The notes beneath the pieces were generated by a model. That model was not told the origin of the DNA, did no database searches, and worked only from the letters and a program-made list of their open reading frames with translations. Below, piece after piece: positions 34,745-47,001 of a DNA stretch of 64,000 bases (the first letter of the stretch is position 1; each line of letters opens with the position of its first letter). Origin of the DNA: Epiperipatus broadwayi (lineage: Eukaryota > Onychophora > Udeonychophora > Euonychophora > Peripatidae); assembly GCA_028023455.1 (NCBI GenBank), contig JAQFVV010000013.1:7148188-7212187 (forward strand), in the 5' to 3' direction. The position numbers and the translations under genes are program-made.

Positions 34745-37645
34745 TTGAAGGTCTGTAAAGTTTAATACAGTTTCTCTGATTTCTAGCCTCTCTTTTCCAT
34801 GATGCACACACAAACTTCCAGATAAGCTTCTGTATATCATTCATCCATCTCACATGCAGTCTCTTTTTAGATCTTTTAAAATCTCTTGGGATCCAGTTTA
34901 AAACTTGTGTGTTATCATCTCTTCTAACAATATGTCCTGCATAGCTTCATTTTAGATCTTATTTCTTTCAATGATGTTAGTAATATCTGTTTGTTATCTC
35001 ATCTATGTATTTTATTTTTTAGCTTTTCTCCTTACTCCTAATAAACATCTCTCTATGCTTTATTAAATAGTCTGAAATCCCTGAATTGTTCTTCTGTTAA
35101 GTATTTAAGCCTCAAATACATAAGTAAAAACTGATAAAACACATCTATAAAAAATTTTCTCTTTCAACCCCATAAGCATGTTTATTTTTTAATAAAAAGT
35201 TATTTTTATCAAAAATGTACCATCCAAGTTTAATTCTATAATTAATTTCATCCATTATGTTTCCGTTTGTGTTTAATAATCTGACCAAGCCATTTAGAAG
35301 GGTTAATTTCTTCTTATTCATGATTGTCAATTTTTATTTTCTTCTTGTGAAAAAAATCTACTTTAATCCTGCATTCTTATTTTCATTCAATAACTCTTGC
35401 AACATTTTCTGAAGCTCTGGAGCATTACTTATAAAAACAACCACATTATCTTCAAAATCTAAATGACAAAATAATTTTCATTTACTTTTTCTCCCTCACC
35501 TTCCATAAAATCTTATTATAAAACTGATGTAAAAAGTTTTGGAGATGTAGAATCACCCTCCCATATATTCTTACCAATGTTAACTTTTAAGTATCATAAT
35601 CATTGCTATTACATTTTGATAAATATACTCCAGAATATGATAATACCCTTAGCTCTATATCATAATGATCCAATGCTTTAATCACTGTAGAAATGCTTAT
35701 AGAATCCAATATTTTTTTCATAATCTATAAATCCCAAGCATAATGGCAATTCGTATTCTTTAGTCCTTTCTATAACTTCTTTCTGATACTTAGATGTGAT
35801 CCAGTGTCCTAAACTCACTTTTAAATTCAGTTTGTTCTTTTGGTTAGTTAAAATCCAATATTCACTGTAGACGAGTTATAATTATCTTGATAAAGATTTT
35901 GTATAGAGCTTATAACAGGCTGATAGGTCTATAATTTTTCATATCTTTTTTTGCTTTCTTAAATATCAATATTACTGCTGCATTTTCCCAATTATCTGAA
36001 CATATTTATTATTCAGACATTTGGTATATAACTTTGTCAACATTTTTTTTTCATCTGCTTTTTTTAAAATATCAATTATAACTCTCTAATTTCTTGGAAC
36101 GTTTTTCTTTCTTCATACATTAACTTTCATACCCCATTTTTTATTTAAAATACTAGGCAATTCAGAAGCTATAATAATTGTAGGTGATACTTTGTTTTTC
36201 TCGGTTTTCATATTATTATTATATTATACTTTTTTAAAGAATTCTTTCACATATTCCTGATGTCATTTCTCTTTTTAATAATAGTTCTAACTTTTTTCTT
36301 AATTCAGAAATAACTTTCTTTCCAATAACAAGATGATGCTTTACCCTTTTAAGAGTTTTATTCTCTTTTATAGTGTTCCTTCTTAATTCATAATTACATT
36401 TTCTTATAAATTCCTTTTTTTTTTTGTATATTTTACAGAACTCTAGATATTTGTTTCTTCTTAATGAATCATTTTGTTATATTTCATGTTACTTCTTTTC
36501 TTCATATATAATTCTGTCTCTGTAAAAAATGTATTGGTATATTGCAACATTTTAGTATCAGCTATATTTGTTGCATTAATAGTGTATCCATGACCTTGCT
36601 ATTGATTTCATTCAAATCTGAATCATCTTCAAAATCTGTTGATATTTTAAAACAATTTGTAAGTTATAATACTGCTTTTTTTAATAATTTTTGTCCCTCT
36701 AGTTTTGCATTAAAATGTATTGCAATCTTGAGATATATATTTTTCTTACTCAAAATGTAATCCATATCTGCTGCATCTTCATTTATATAATTTCATGACC
36801 ATTTACATTTAGCATTTTTCTAAAAAAAAAAAAAAATCATAATACCATAGTTTTTCTTTTTTTTTGCTAAAATTCAAAACTCTGATACTCTCATTTCTAT
36901 CATCATAACCAAATTTATTGCCAATTCTAGCATTAAATTGTCAGATCTGATCAAAAGCATTTTGTACATCCATATAAATATCATTTATTTTCTTATCACA
37001 ATGAGTTGTGTAAACCCAAATTATCTGCATTTGGTATCTTTCATTAAGTTGAATTATTAATCTTGCCATTCTGTCTAATATACCATCAATCTCTACAATG
37101 CAAATCTTTCATTTTTATTTATAATAAATTCACTCTACTTGCACTTCTAATATTTGTGTTTTTGTAATTAAATACATATCCATTTTTTTAAATTAATTGT
37201 CTCTTAACTTTTTCTTTAAACTTAAAATCTATAAGGTTCTATTTAATGCTAGACAGTCCTTCCAATTTGTGCAATCTTCCTTCACTATTTCTAAATATAA
37301 GATCATCATTAATGGTATCTTGGGTTAGAAATCAGAGGATTCTTAGTAATCCATGACATCAAAGACAACCATTGCCTTGGCTGAAACATGTACAGTCTTG
37401 GGAATAATGCTATAATTTTAGTTTTGTCTGTCTTTATTATCAGTATATATTTAAAAAGAGATTATTCACACACATATCCATGCTGCCTTCAAGTAAACTC
37501 AACTGTTTCAATAGCAACTGAACAGAAAGACCATAGTGTTTCTTGATCTTAAACTAAGAATTAAAATACCAGTAAACTTATCACCCTGTATGATGTGTGT
37601 TGGTGAGCAGTCCATCCATGTTGTTTACTATATGAATAATCATTA
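34745..37645 (-). pseudogene. RTE-type LINE, copy B, decayed
   Basis: On the minus strand, from about 37645 to 34745, the pieces of an RTE ORF2 appear in order: YQMQIIWVY (endonuclease) near 37010-37035, MKNYRPISLL followed by ALYKIF near 35890-35940 (first RT block), DYEKIFDSISIS with VIKALDHYDIELRVLSY near 35640-35735 (motif A, catalytic Asp), LDFEDNVVVFISNAPELQK near 35400-35460, where the catalytic FADD has become FEDN, and VLNWIPRDFKRSKKRLHVRW followed by MNDIQKLIWKF near 34810-34905 (C-terminal tail typical of the RTE clade). Frames shift several times and stops are common. The altered FADD alone would abolish polymerase activity. It is a sister of copy A and uninterrupted by insertions. 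No poly-A or TSD was found; ends are approximate. Confidence 0.78.
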
Positions 37646-39055
37646 TAATAAAAACAAAAATAACAATAACCTGCGGAGTGGACATTAGAAATCTGATCTG
37701 CTCAAAATCTGATCTGCTCAATCACTCTAAGATCTCAAAGAGGAATCAAAGACTTTTTTCAATTAACAGCTTGATGTTTATAGATGTGCAAATATTTGTG
37801 TATAATTATTATTATTAAATTAACGTGTTAATAATTTGTTATATATATATTATCTGACTCTTATCTATGCGTCTGAGTTATAAATTACTAATTGATGTTA
37901 GTTAGTCAATACAATTTTTATGAAATAAACTCAATTTATTGTTTACATTACTGTAAAAAAAAAAGTAAAATAAAATTTGAAATAATCATTATAAAAATCT
38001 ATTTGTGTCTCTGCTGAACACTGAGATTTGTAGAACATAGTATCCAATGGAAAAATGTACTGATTCTTTTTGTATCTTCTATATAAACAAAATTGAAAAA
38101 TGACAAGGCATCTAAATTTATTCCTCCAAACAAAAAAAAATTATAAAAAAAAAACCTACAAAAAAAGTTTTAAAAAATTTATAAATCGCTTTAATAATAG
38201 TTAATTTCATTTGCATATTTATGTATTTTATATTTTATTTACATACTGTAAACTTGCATACGATTATTTTCAGAGATTATTAACATGTAATAGTTGACAT
38301 AGATATAAAATACAATTCTCCTTGGACTGTCAAGAATTACGATGACATCTTTAATCACATGATTTATTTTTATTTATCAAACAACTAAGTGTGTTAAATA
38401 TAATCGTTTTGCCTACTAAAATTTATAAAGAATTCAAAATTCAAGATATATATTGTCGATTAATTCAAGCAAAAGTTGCACTGAAAAGTCTAGAAAATAT
38501 ATTAGATCAGAATTAATTAAGCTATGATATTTGTTGTGATTCTGTGAAAATTATATCCAGATAGAAGCAATTTAGGAAAAACTAATGCTTTTTCACTGTA
38601 GTGCTGATTAAGATTTATGAAAAGATCGCAAATAGCAAAGGAAAAAAAAGAAATGAATTTTCATTCGGAATACATTTGAACTTTCACTTGAAGTACAATG
38701 ACCAGATAAAATTGTTTTATTATGTAATAATCTAAGTTATTGGAATATTGAACAATATTTTGAAAACTTGATAATGAGATAAAAAAGAATAACCAGCAGT
38801 AAAATGGTTCGACTTTATCATTACATAAATAAATGTGTCGTTAAAAAGAGAGAAAAAGTAAACGAGAAATCTTTTTCAAAATATTAACATTTATAAATAG
38901 TTTTTTATTAGTTTCATTTGCCTTGTGCATAGTATCGTTATTAAGTTTCTACAGATTTTTATATATCTTTTGAATCAATTTTGAAAATTATTTTTATTTT
39001 AAAAATTTATCTATGTTTTATATATATAAAGATTCATGTTTATACATAGTAATCT
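37646..39055. other. AT-rich DNA, nothing recognised
   Basis: GAAATCTGATCTGCTCAA is duplicated with a short offset at about 37688-37722. No other structure seen. Confidence 0.35.
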
Positions 39056-39057
39056 GA

Positions 39058-39180
39058 ATGATGTGCCTTGTTTAGTTTGTCACTGATCATGAGGGTTTGA
39101 GCACTAGAAATGGCCTAGCTGGGCTGCAATCTATGAACCTTGAGCTCCCATTTACTACTCTACCACTTCAGAACATTTTA
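39058..39180 (-). repeat. SINE-like dispersed repeat, copy E
   Basis: Best preserved of the family. It has GGTTTGAGCACTAGAAATGG, CTAGCTGGGCTGCAATCTAT, GAACCTTGAGCTC and CTACTCTACCACTTCAG. On the minus strand the last block reads AAGTGGTAGAGTAG, a good A-box match. Confidence 0.6.
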
Positions 39181-39230
39181 ATTATTGAAAAAGATAAACT
39201 AATTTTCTTCTGTTACTAATTGTAAACTAT

Positions 39231-40040
39231 TAAAACCAACACATCAATTGTTGTTTAACAAAGACAATTTAAAACAATTCTATATAATTTCAAATAATAT
39301 CCAATTGCTTTCGATATTCACTTACTACTGTCCTTATCAAGGCAACTATAACAAAGAACATATTAAATAAAATATATAAGAAAACTAGTGTGAAGACAAC
39401 AAATAACTAATTGGAAAACTAATCTGTTTAGCATTAGCATATTTGATCTTTTAATTAAATATACGGTTCCTATCATGTGGCTCAGACATTAAAATATTAA
39501 ATCTTTGAGGTATGCAAATGTGATTAGTTACACTTTGATGTAAATAAAACCCTGAATAAACCATTTTCTCCTCATTGTGTTTCTTTACACATAATTATGC
39601 TGTTTTAAATGATATTTCATATTATTCTTCATTTCTCAACATACACAACCCAACAGCCTGTATATTGGAGAAATGAAGAATAATATGAAATATCATTTAC
39701 AACAGCATATTTATGTGATAAGAAAGCAATGGAGGATCAAACCATTTATTCAGCATTTTTATATTTGTATTCCACCAAAGATTTAATATTTTAATGTATA
39801 AGTTGCATGATAGGAACCATAAAATTATGGAATCATATTTAATTAAAAGTCACAATAAGCAATTAAGTCTAAGTTGTTTCTGGTCTTCACACTAGTTTTA
39901 AATATTTTATTGAGTATGTTCCCCTAGTATTGTTGCCTTGATAAGGGTACTTAAGTGTCAAAGGCACTTGGATATTATTTGAAATTATATAGTATTATTT
40001 TAAAGTGTCCTGTTAAACAAGAACAGATGTGTTGGTTTTA
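39231..40040. mobile_element. Foldback element, about 400-bp arms
   Basis: The left arm (39231 to about 39638) and right arm (about 39667-40040) are imperfect reverse complements. The outermost pair is TAAAACCAACACATC with GATGTGTTGGTTTTA; the innermost pair is around AATATCATTTCATATT-type sequence next to CTTCATTTCTC/GAGAAATGAAG. The central spacer is about 30 bp. Arms differ by many substitutions and small indels, so the element is older than the palindrome at 5.2 kb. No coding capacity; superfamily unknown. Confidence 0.75.
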
Positions 40041-40479
40041 GTACTTCAAAAAAGGTAAATAAAATTTAAATTGTGAAAAAAGAAAAAAAAATTAAATTCA
40101 AAGTTTGAAAAATGAAATTCTTTCCAATGGATCACCAAACTCTCCAGCTTAATATATGACATAAGTAGCTCTCCATTCTAATGTCATTTAGCATCAATTT
40201 AATAGATAAAATGGAGTTAAAGGTAATTTCTGGATTTATATCTGCATTCTTTTTTCAACTTTAAATACTAAATATCCATGATAAATGATAAATCTAGAAA
40301 CCAGTCTGAGGATGGTGGTTTAAATACTAAAGATGGGATTTTATATACATTTTGTAATCACTGATTACTCAAGCTTATGCTAGCTGGCACTAGAGTAGTG
40401 AACTGCTCTTTTCTTTCTAATAAGTCAGTTATTAAACAACAGTTAGATGGAAAGTAATGTAAACTAATGTGATAATAAT

Positions 40480-41420
40480 CAAGTTTATATATATAATTTG
40501 ATTGTAGCATCTATTGCCAATAGAATTTTTCAGAATTAATAAACCTGCTTTCCAAATACTACTTAGCAGTCATGTGATTATTTTTTAATGACATCACTTC
40601 CTTACACCTATTTTAACAAGATTAATTTTAAGATTATTCTTTCACTTTTTTCTTTCTTTCTCTCTTTCTTTCACTCTTCTAATTCTATTGTTTTCTAATC
40701 TTGTTGGCATGTTTAAACAATCATGGTTTTAATGTAGGAAATTCATTAAATATAATATTTTAAAAATTAGAAATATAATTATCATTAAAACTAATAAAAT
40801 TTTAATATAAAACAAAATATAGCAGTTAAAAATATATTTATGCAATTATAAGGGTCAAGCATTTGTAATACAAGATATATAATAGGGAATTTTTAAGAGC
40901 AAACAATAGCTAGCCAATACTGAGGATAATTATATCTTTTGGCAATAGTCTATTAATTTTCTAGAACAGTTATCTTCATCCTTTTCTGGAGCCATCTATT
41001 ATAAGCATTAATAATCAATGGACACTACATGGTAAAGTGCTATAAAATTTCCATTTCTAGATGAACTTGTTTCTGGCTTTTGCCTTCATTAGTGAAGACA
41101 GGAATACCTATGTGTCTCAGCCACTTTTTATTTCTTTATACTATTCAAGCTAATATGAATTTGTCTAGAAATGGGGATTTTGTAGCTCATAGTAGATGTT
41201 TCTAAAATAGGATGAAGATAATTACTATTGGAAGTATATTATCAAATAAATGTGAGGTCACATGATATAGCTCATAATAAAGTGTAAACACTTTTTAAAA
41301 AACATTAAACAACTATTAGAGAAAAAGCAATGCACTGTTGATGATAATGGAGGATTTTTTATTTATAGTTTAATCACAGCATCCATTTTTATTATACTTT
41401 ACACAATTAATAAATCTGTT
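40480..41420. repeat. Nested partial inverted repeats
   Basis: TTATCTTCATCCTTTTCTGG (from about 40969) through CCATTTCTAGATGAACTTG (to about 41070) pairs with the segment at about 41157-41226 (TTGTCTAGAAATGGGGATTT through AGGATGAAGATAAT). Outside it, TGTAGCATCTATTGCC with AATTAATAAACCTG (about 40504-40552) recurs in direct orientation as ACAGCATCCATTTTT with AATTAATAAATCTG (about 41376-41420). A worn composite repeat of unknown kind. Confidence 0.5.
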
Positions 41421-42012
41421 TTTTCAAGAGACTGCTTAATCCTAACTTAATATTCATAAAAATTACTTGAAAATTTATTCAACTCTAACTAATTAAAATT
41501 GTTTATTAATTTATTTATTTGTTTTTGAATTGAATCATTTGCTTTTAGAATATCATCTTTTATGTATCAATGGATTGCTTAGATATTTCTGATCAAATTA
41601 ATAAATATGAAGAGGTATTTAATTGAAATAATAATAATGTATTATTCCTATTTTGCGTTGCATAAATGATTTTTATTGCTTATTTTATTCATTTAATTCT
41701 AATTACATTTTTCTTGAATTAACTTCTTATATTATATATATATAGATCACCATGTGATGGAACCATGCTGAGAAGAGTAAAAATCATTATCATCATTTGT
41801 GTAACATTTATGAGTTTATGGATGATGTCTTTCCTCTCCACAGTCTATATCAACTCAGTAGCCCAAAACACAAGGTAAATAGGGAATAGATTTAAATATT
41901 TACTTAATATTCAATTTTTATATTTCCCCTCATAGCCATCCTCTTTTGGTATACTGATATTATTAACAACAAGCAAACATATACTTACAAAATATATATT
42001 ATGAACAATAAC

Positions 42013-42927
<915 letters not shown>

Positions 42928-43298
42928 TTGAGACTGAAAACTGCTTTTTTCCGCATTAAAAAAAGTTTGCAATTTCGACCGCAATAGCGTGCAAACCGTA
43001 TATGTCACAGTAACGGTTTTTTTTTCTCTCCACCATTTTTCTATCTTTTTGTACATGTAAAAAATTTTTCTGTGTGATGAAAATTAGATTTTTTATAGCA
43101 ATTTTTGTAAAGTACGTTATTAAAATTTTATAATTTTTTTATCTTTCTAGGTTTTATCAACGTATAAACAAAATAACCACACAAATGGCTTCTTTCGCCG
43201 CTGAACGTAATTTTGATTGATTCTGACGAAGACTTTTTTGTTTGTGTTTGATTCTGAGGTTTCATCATATTTCACCATTAGCCGTGAGTATTCAATTC

Positions 43299-43387
43299 CT
43301 GATCTATTTTATTTATTTTTTATACAAAATTATATATTTGCAGCTGATCTATTTCATTTATTTTTTATACAAAATTATATATTTGCA
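43299..43387. repeat. Short tandem duplication, about 46-bp unit
   Basis: GATCTATTTYATTTATTTTT with ATACAAAATTATATATTTGC occurs twice in direct succession within the TTAA-flanked insert. Confidence 0.85.
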
Positions 43388-43715
43388 CTGAAAGCAATAG
43401 GTATGTTTCAGAGTGGAAGGCATTACCGAAGTAGGTTGGTCTGTCACCCGCTGAGTTGAATGCATTTTTTGGTATGATTATTCATGTTTGTACTATATCA
43501 CACATACCAAAACTAAAATTTATTTGGTCTAAAAATGAATATTTGCATCAACCGGTACTTGCTAACTTGCTAGAGTTATAACCCGAGATCGATTTTTTGG
43601 TATTCTAAATAATTTACAATGCCTCCCAATGCTGAATCAACAGTCATCATCATCATCTCCCACTGATATATAATAATTGCTTGTAATTCCTTTGGGTTAT
43701 TTATTTTATTTTATT

Positions 43716-44200
43716 TACTGTTTTTATTCATTTCATTGTAGATAAGTTTTTAATTACTTTGAAGCATACTTTGCTATTATGGTCTCCTATGAAATAATGC
43801 ATAATTTAGCTCGCCCTTTCTCCCATGATATTCCAATAATATAGTAAGTATTTTTTACACTCATAACTTAGAATTTACTATGTTTTTATTCATTTCATTG
43901 TAGATAAGTTTTTAATTACTTTGAAGCATACTTTGCTATTATGGTCTCCTATGAAATAATGCATAATTTAGCTCACCCTTTCTCCCATGATATTCCAATA
44001 ATATAGTAAGTATTTTTTACACTCATAACTTAGAATTTACTATGTTTTTATTCATTTCATTGTAGATAAGTTTTTAATTACTTTGAAGCATACTTTGCTA
44101 TTATGGTCTCCTATGAAATAATGCATAATTTAGCTCGCCCTTTCTCCCATGATATTCCAATAATATAGTAAGTATTTTTTACCCCCTTAACTTACACTTT
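43716..44200. repeat. Triplicated 162-bp tandem repeat inside the insert
   Basis: GATAAGTTTTTAATTACTTT begins at 43741, 43903 and 44065, a spacing of exactly 162 bp. Copies are almost identical (CTCGCC versus CTCACC is one of few differences), so the amplification is recent. The third copy degrades after about 44183. Confidence 0.95.
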
Positions 44201-44716
44201 ACTAAAGTTATTACTGTTATTTTTTTTTTGATCCACACTAAAACCTTGCATTTCTAATAGATATCCTGCATAGAGGGCCTAGAAAAACAACTGCTTGCAA
44301 AAATTGAACATATAGACTGGTTAGTAAAAAAGCAAAACTGAAATTGTCACCTTTTGCCACATTACTCTAACAAACTGTAACTCAGGTAGGTCATGTTATA
44401 TTTTTTTTCTGCATTTTATGACGAATGTGATGAAGCAGTCTATGAAATTGTAATTTTAGGTTATACATTTCAAAATTGAGAGTTTGTGAACCAATATAAA
44501 AATAAAAATTTTTAAAATGTGAAAAATATCCGTTTTTTTTTATTATTTTTTTGTGGTAATGACTACTTTATCAGCTTTATTACATTCTTTCATATTTGCA
44601 CTTTATAAAAATGTATATATATTTTTTTATTTATTGTAATAAATTAGACATTTCATTTAAAATTGTATGTCCTGTAATTTTTTCTGGGAATTCAAAATGG
44701 CCGTTCAGGCCTCTAA

Positions 44717-45349
44717 GGCAGCTACTCTATGAGATACAGACTGATAGCTATCAGATTTAATTATAGATCTTAATTCTTTACTTTTAACTAAATGACTGCA
44801 CAATAAACAATTAGTTTCTATATTTCTAATCACCAAAAGATCTAAAAATTTTAACTTACCAAAATCTAATCCCCCTCTTTCTAACACAATTTTTATAGAA
44901 GGATCAAAACAATTAAACTCATTTACAAATTCCTTCAATTTATCATTCTCAATTACAAATAAACAATCATCAACATATCTGACAAATAATTTTACATATA
45001 AACAATTCTTTTTAATAATAATTTCTTCTTCCATAAAACTAATATAAACTGAACATACTAAGGAGAAATAATATCACCTATTATCCACCCTTCCTTAATC
45101 TTATAAAAATTACCTTTATAAGTAAAATACATAGAATCTTCCAATAACAAAAGCAAACCTTTAATTACCTTAATTTTATTTTTTGATAAAGAACTTTTCT
45201 TAATCAATACAGACAAAAGAACATCAATACTGCTTAGCCCATTAACAGACTGATATATATTTTCAATATCTAAACTTCCAAATACCCAATTACATTCCAT
45301 TTTAAAATTATTAATCTTATCAAAAGCCTCAAAAGAAGAAGAAACTGTA
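44717..45349 (-). pseudogene. Family 3 PLE, minus copy, 5' part (RT palm)
   Basis: Continues the minus PLE beyond the insertion. Frames at 45300-45058 and 45034-44705 encode LDIENIYQSVN (motif A region), EGWIIGDIISP (motif B) and FVRYVDDCLFVIEN with the catalytic YVDD, then KLKFLDLLV. One frameshift or small deletion near 45035-45057 breaks the ORF between motif B and motif C, at the position where the plus copy reads LVCSVYISF. The 5' end stops at about 45349, where it meets the plus copy head to head. Sequence identity with the plus copy is very high, so duplication was recent. Confidence 0.9.
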
Positions 45350-46816
45350 GATTATTTAAAATGCTATCCTAATGATTTTACATCAGCTAAGATGTTTGTG
45401 AATATTAAAACTCATAAAGATGGTTTTCCTTTAAGATTTATTTTTGATTTTACAGGTAGTGTTGTAGAGGGTATTTCTAGATTCTTGAATAATTTTTTAA
45501 AACAATTTGTTGATTTTGGTCAGTACACAGTTTCTTCTTTTGAGGCTTTTGATAAGATTAATAATTTTAAAATGGAAAGTAATTGGGTATTTGAAAGGTT
45601 AGATATTGAAAATATGTATCACTCTGTTAATAGGCTAAGCAGTATTGATGTTCTTTTGTCTGTATTGATTAAGAAAAGTTCTTTATCAAAAAATAAAATT
45701 AAGGTAATTAAAGATTTGCTTTTGTTATTGGAAGATTCTATGTATTTTACTTATAAAGGTAACTTTTATAAGATTAAGGAAGGATGGATAATAGGTTATA
45801 TTATTTCTCCTTTAGTATGTTCAGTTTATATTAGTTTTATGGAAGAAGAAATTATTATTAAAAAGAATTGTTTATATGTAAAATTATTTGTCAGATATGT
45901 TGATGATTGTTTATTTGTAGTTGAGAATGATAAATTGAAGGAATTTGTAAATGAGTTTAATTGTTTTGATCCTTCTATAAAATTTGTGTTAGAAGGAGGG
46001 GGGTTAGATTTTGGTAAGTTAAAATTTTTAGATCTTTTGGTGATTAGAAATATAGAAACTAATTGTTTATTGTGCAGTCATTTAGTTAAAAGTAAAGAAT
46101 TAAGATCTATAATTAAACCTGATAGCTATCAGTCTGAATCTCATAAAGTAGCTGCTTTAAGGAATTATTGTCATAGGAATATTAAATTAAATAATTCTAG
46201 TGGGGTAGCTTTGTTTCAGAAATATCAATTTTATAAAGATTATTTGAGTGTTGGATACTCTGATAAATTTGTTAAAAGTATTTTATTTAATAGTAATATT
46301 TGTAAGGATGTAAAGGTTAAAGAAAAATATGATTTTATTTCTTTGCCATTTAAATTGTCTTCTTATAAAATTGTGTGTAGAAATAGTAAATTGTTTGGAA
46401 ATAAGAAAATTGCTTGGAAAAGGGGTGTTACATTGAATAATTTATTAAAGAATGCAAAAGAAGTTTTTGATAGAAAGACTATTCCTGGTGTAGTATATTT
46501 TATTCCTTGTTTATTTTGTAAGAAGGTTTACATAGGTCAGAGTAGTTTGAGTTTAAATGAAAGAATAAAAGTTCATAAAAGTAGAGTTAAAAATAGATAT
46601 CTTAGTTCTGCTTTGTATGTCCATGAAAAAGATACAGGCCACACTATTGATTTTGATGAAGCTAAGGTTGTCTTCTTTGAGAGAAATAAAATCAAAAGAA
46701 GAATTAAAGAGTTTTTATTATTGAAAATTTATTATTCTGAAGCAATTAACTTATTTAAGAGCTCTTTTAATGTTAAGGGTGGATGGGAAGTGAATGGATT
46801 TGTGGGTAGTTTTTAA
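45350..46816 (+). CDS. PLE reverse transcriptase fragment fused to GIY-YIG endonuclease (family 3)
   Basis: An uninterrupted frame runs from the junction at 45350 (DYLKCYPNDFTSAK) through the first ATG at 45392 to a TAA at 46814-46816; from that ATG it is 474 residues. The true start lies upstream and is missing, since PLE proteins are longer and begin before the RT1 block. From the ATG: NIKTHKDGFPLRF at 4-16 (RT1-type KTHK), LDIENMYHSVN at 70-80 (motif A Asp), GYIISPLVCSVY at 135-146 (motif B; most PLEs have a GSPLSP-like run), RYVDD at 168-172 (catalytic pair), KLKFLDLLV at 209-217, thumb to about 360, then GVVYFIPC, CKKVYIGQS at 377-384, catalytic Arg391, His408-411 area with VHEKDTGH, and FFERNK after. 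Family knowledge: PLEs reverse-transcribe at ends made by the nuclease. Here the ORF is open but truncated, so unlikely to be autonomous. Part of it is antisense to nothing but its own minus copy. Confidence 0.9.
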   Translation, partial: DYLKCYPNDFTSAKMFVNIKTHKDGFPLRFIFDFTGSVVEGISRFLNNFLKQFVDFGQYTVSSFEAFDKINNFKMESNWVFERLDIENMYHSVNRLSSIDVLLSVLIKKSSLSKNKIKVIKDLLLLLEDSMYFTYKGNFYKIKEGWIIGYIISPLVCSVYISFMEEEIIIKKNCLYVKLFVRYVDDCLFVVENDKLKEFVNEFNCFDPSIKFVLEGGGLDFGKLKFLDLLVIRNIETNCLLCSHLVKSKELRSIIKPDSYQSESHKVAALRNYCHRNIKLNNSSGVALFQKYQFYKDYLSVGYSDKFVKSILFNSNICKDVKVKEKYDFISLPFKLSSYKIVCRNSKLFGNKKIAWKRGVTLNNLLKNAKEVFDRKTIPGVVYFIPCLFCKKVYIGQSSLSLNERIKVHKSRVKNRYLSSALYVHEKDTGHTIDFDEAKVVFFERNKIKRRIKEFLLLKIYYSEAINLFKSSFNVKGGWEVNGFVGSF

Positions 46817-46950
46817 TAGTATATATATTGTGTAGTTTTTTGTAGTTCTTTACACTTGAGAAGTCTGCTTGTAGCAGTGAAACCTTAGCTTGTGTTTTAA
46901 TATTATTTTTATGCTGGCCTAATTTAATTTTAAATTTGGGGTAGTTTTGA
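45350..46950 (+). mobile_element. Family 3 PLE, plus copy, 5'-truncated
   Basis: The element copy runs from the head-to-head junction at about 45350 through its ORF and 3' tail to about 46950, the point matched by the end of the minus copy at the TA tract. The minus copy is homologous only from about 45529 of this copy onward, so the plus copy keeps about 180 bp more of the 5' side. Tail sequence includes GGTAGTTTTTAATAGTATAT after the ORF and TTGGGGTAGTTTTGAT near the end. Confidence 0.85.
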
Positions 46951-46987
46951 TTTTATATTGACTAGTTTAGCTTTATGCTTGTAATGT

Positions 46988-47001
46988 TTATATATATATA
47001 T
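46988..47001. repeat. TA tract at the LTR boundary
   Basis: Short TA run directly before the TGTACC of the LTR. A matching run follows the other LTR at 53346, which hides any target-site duplication. Confidence 0.9.

Larger units (their letters stand above)
42928..44716. mobile_element. Insertion with TTAA-like flanks, probable piggyBac-like remnant
   Basis: Comparison with the intact plus PLE copy defines this insertion exactly. The element-free site there reads CTTTAAGGAATTATTG (plus orientation of the ORF). Here the insert is bordered by TTGA (42928-42931) and CTAA (44713-44716), each one transition from TTAA, the invariant target of piggyBac elements. Its ends are imperfectly inverted: GACTGAAAACTGC on the left against AGGCCTGAACGGCC read inward from the right. 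Inside, MASFAAERNFD starts at 43185 and, after a frame slip, DSDEDFFV follows, like the acidic N-terminus of piggyBac transposases. No catalytic domain is present, and most of the interior is tandem repeat. Best reading: an internally deleted, non-autonomous piggyBac-like element. The superfamily call is an inference. Confidence 0.6.

Noticed and set aside
39940-39985. Hammerhead-like TTGATAAGGGTACTTAAGTG followed by TCAAAGGC
   Set aside because: Two changes in the CTGATGA core and no proper GAAA; too degenerate to claim.
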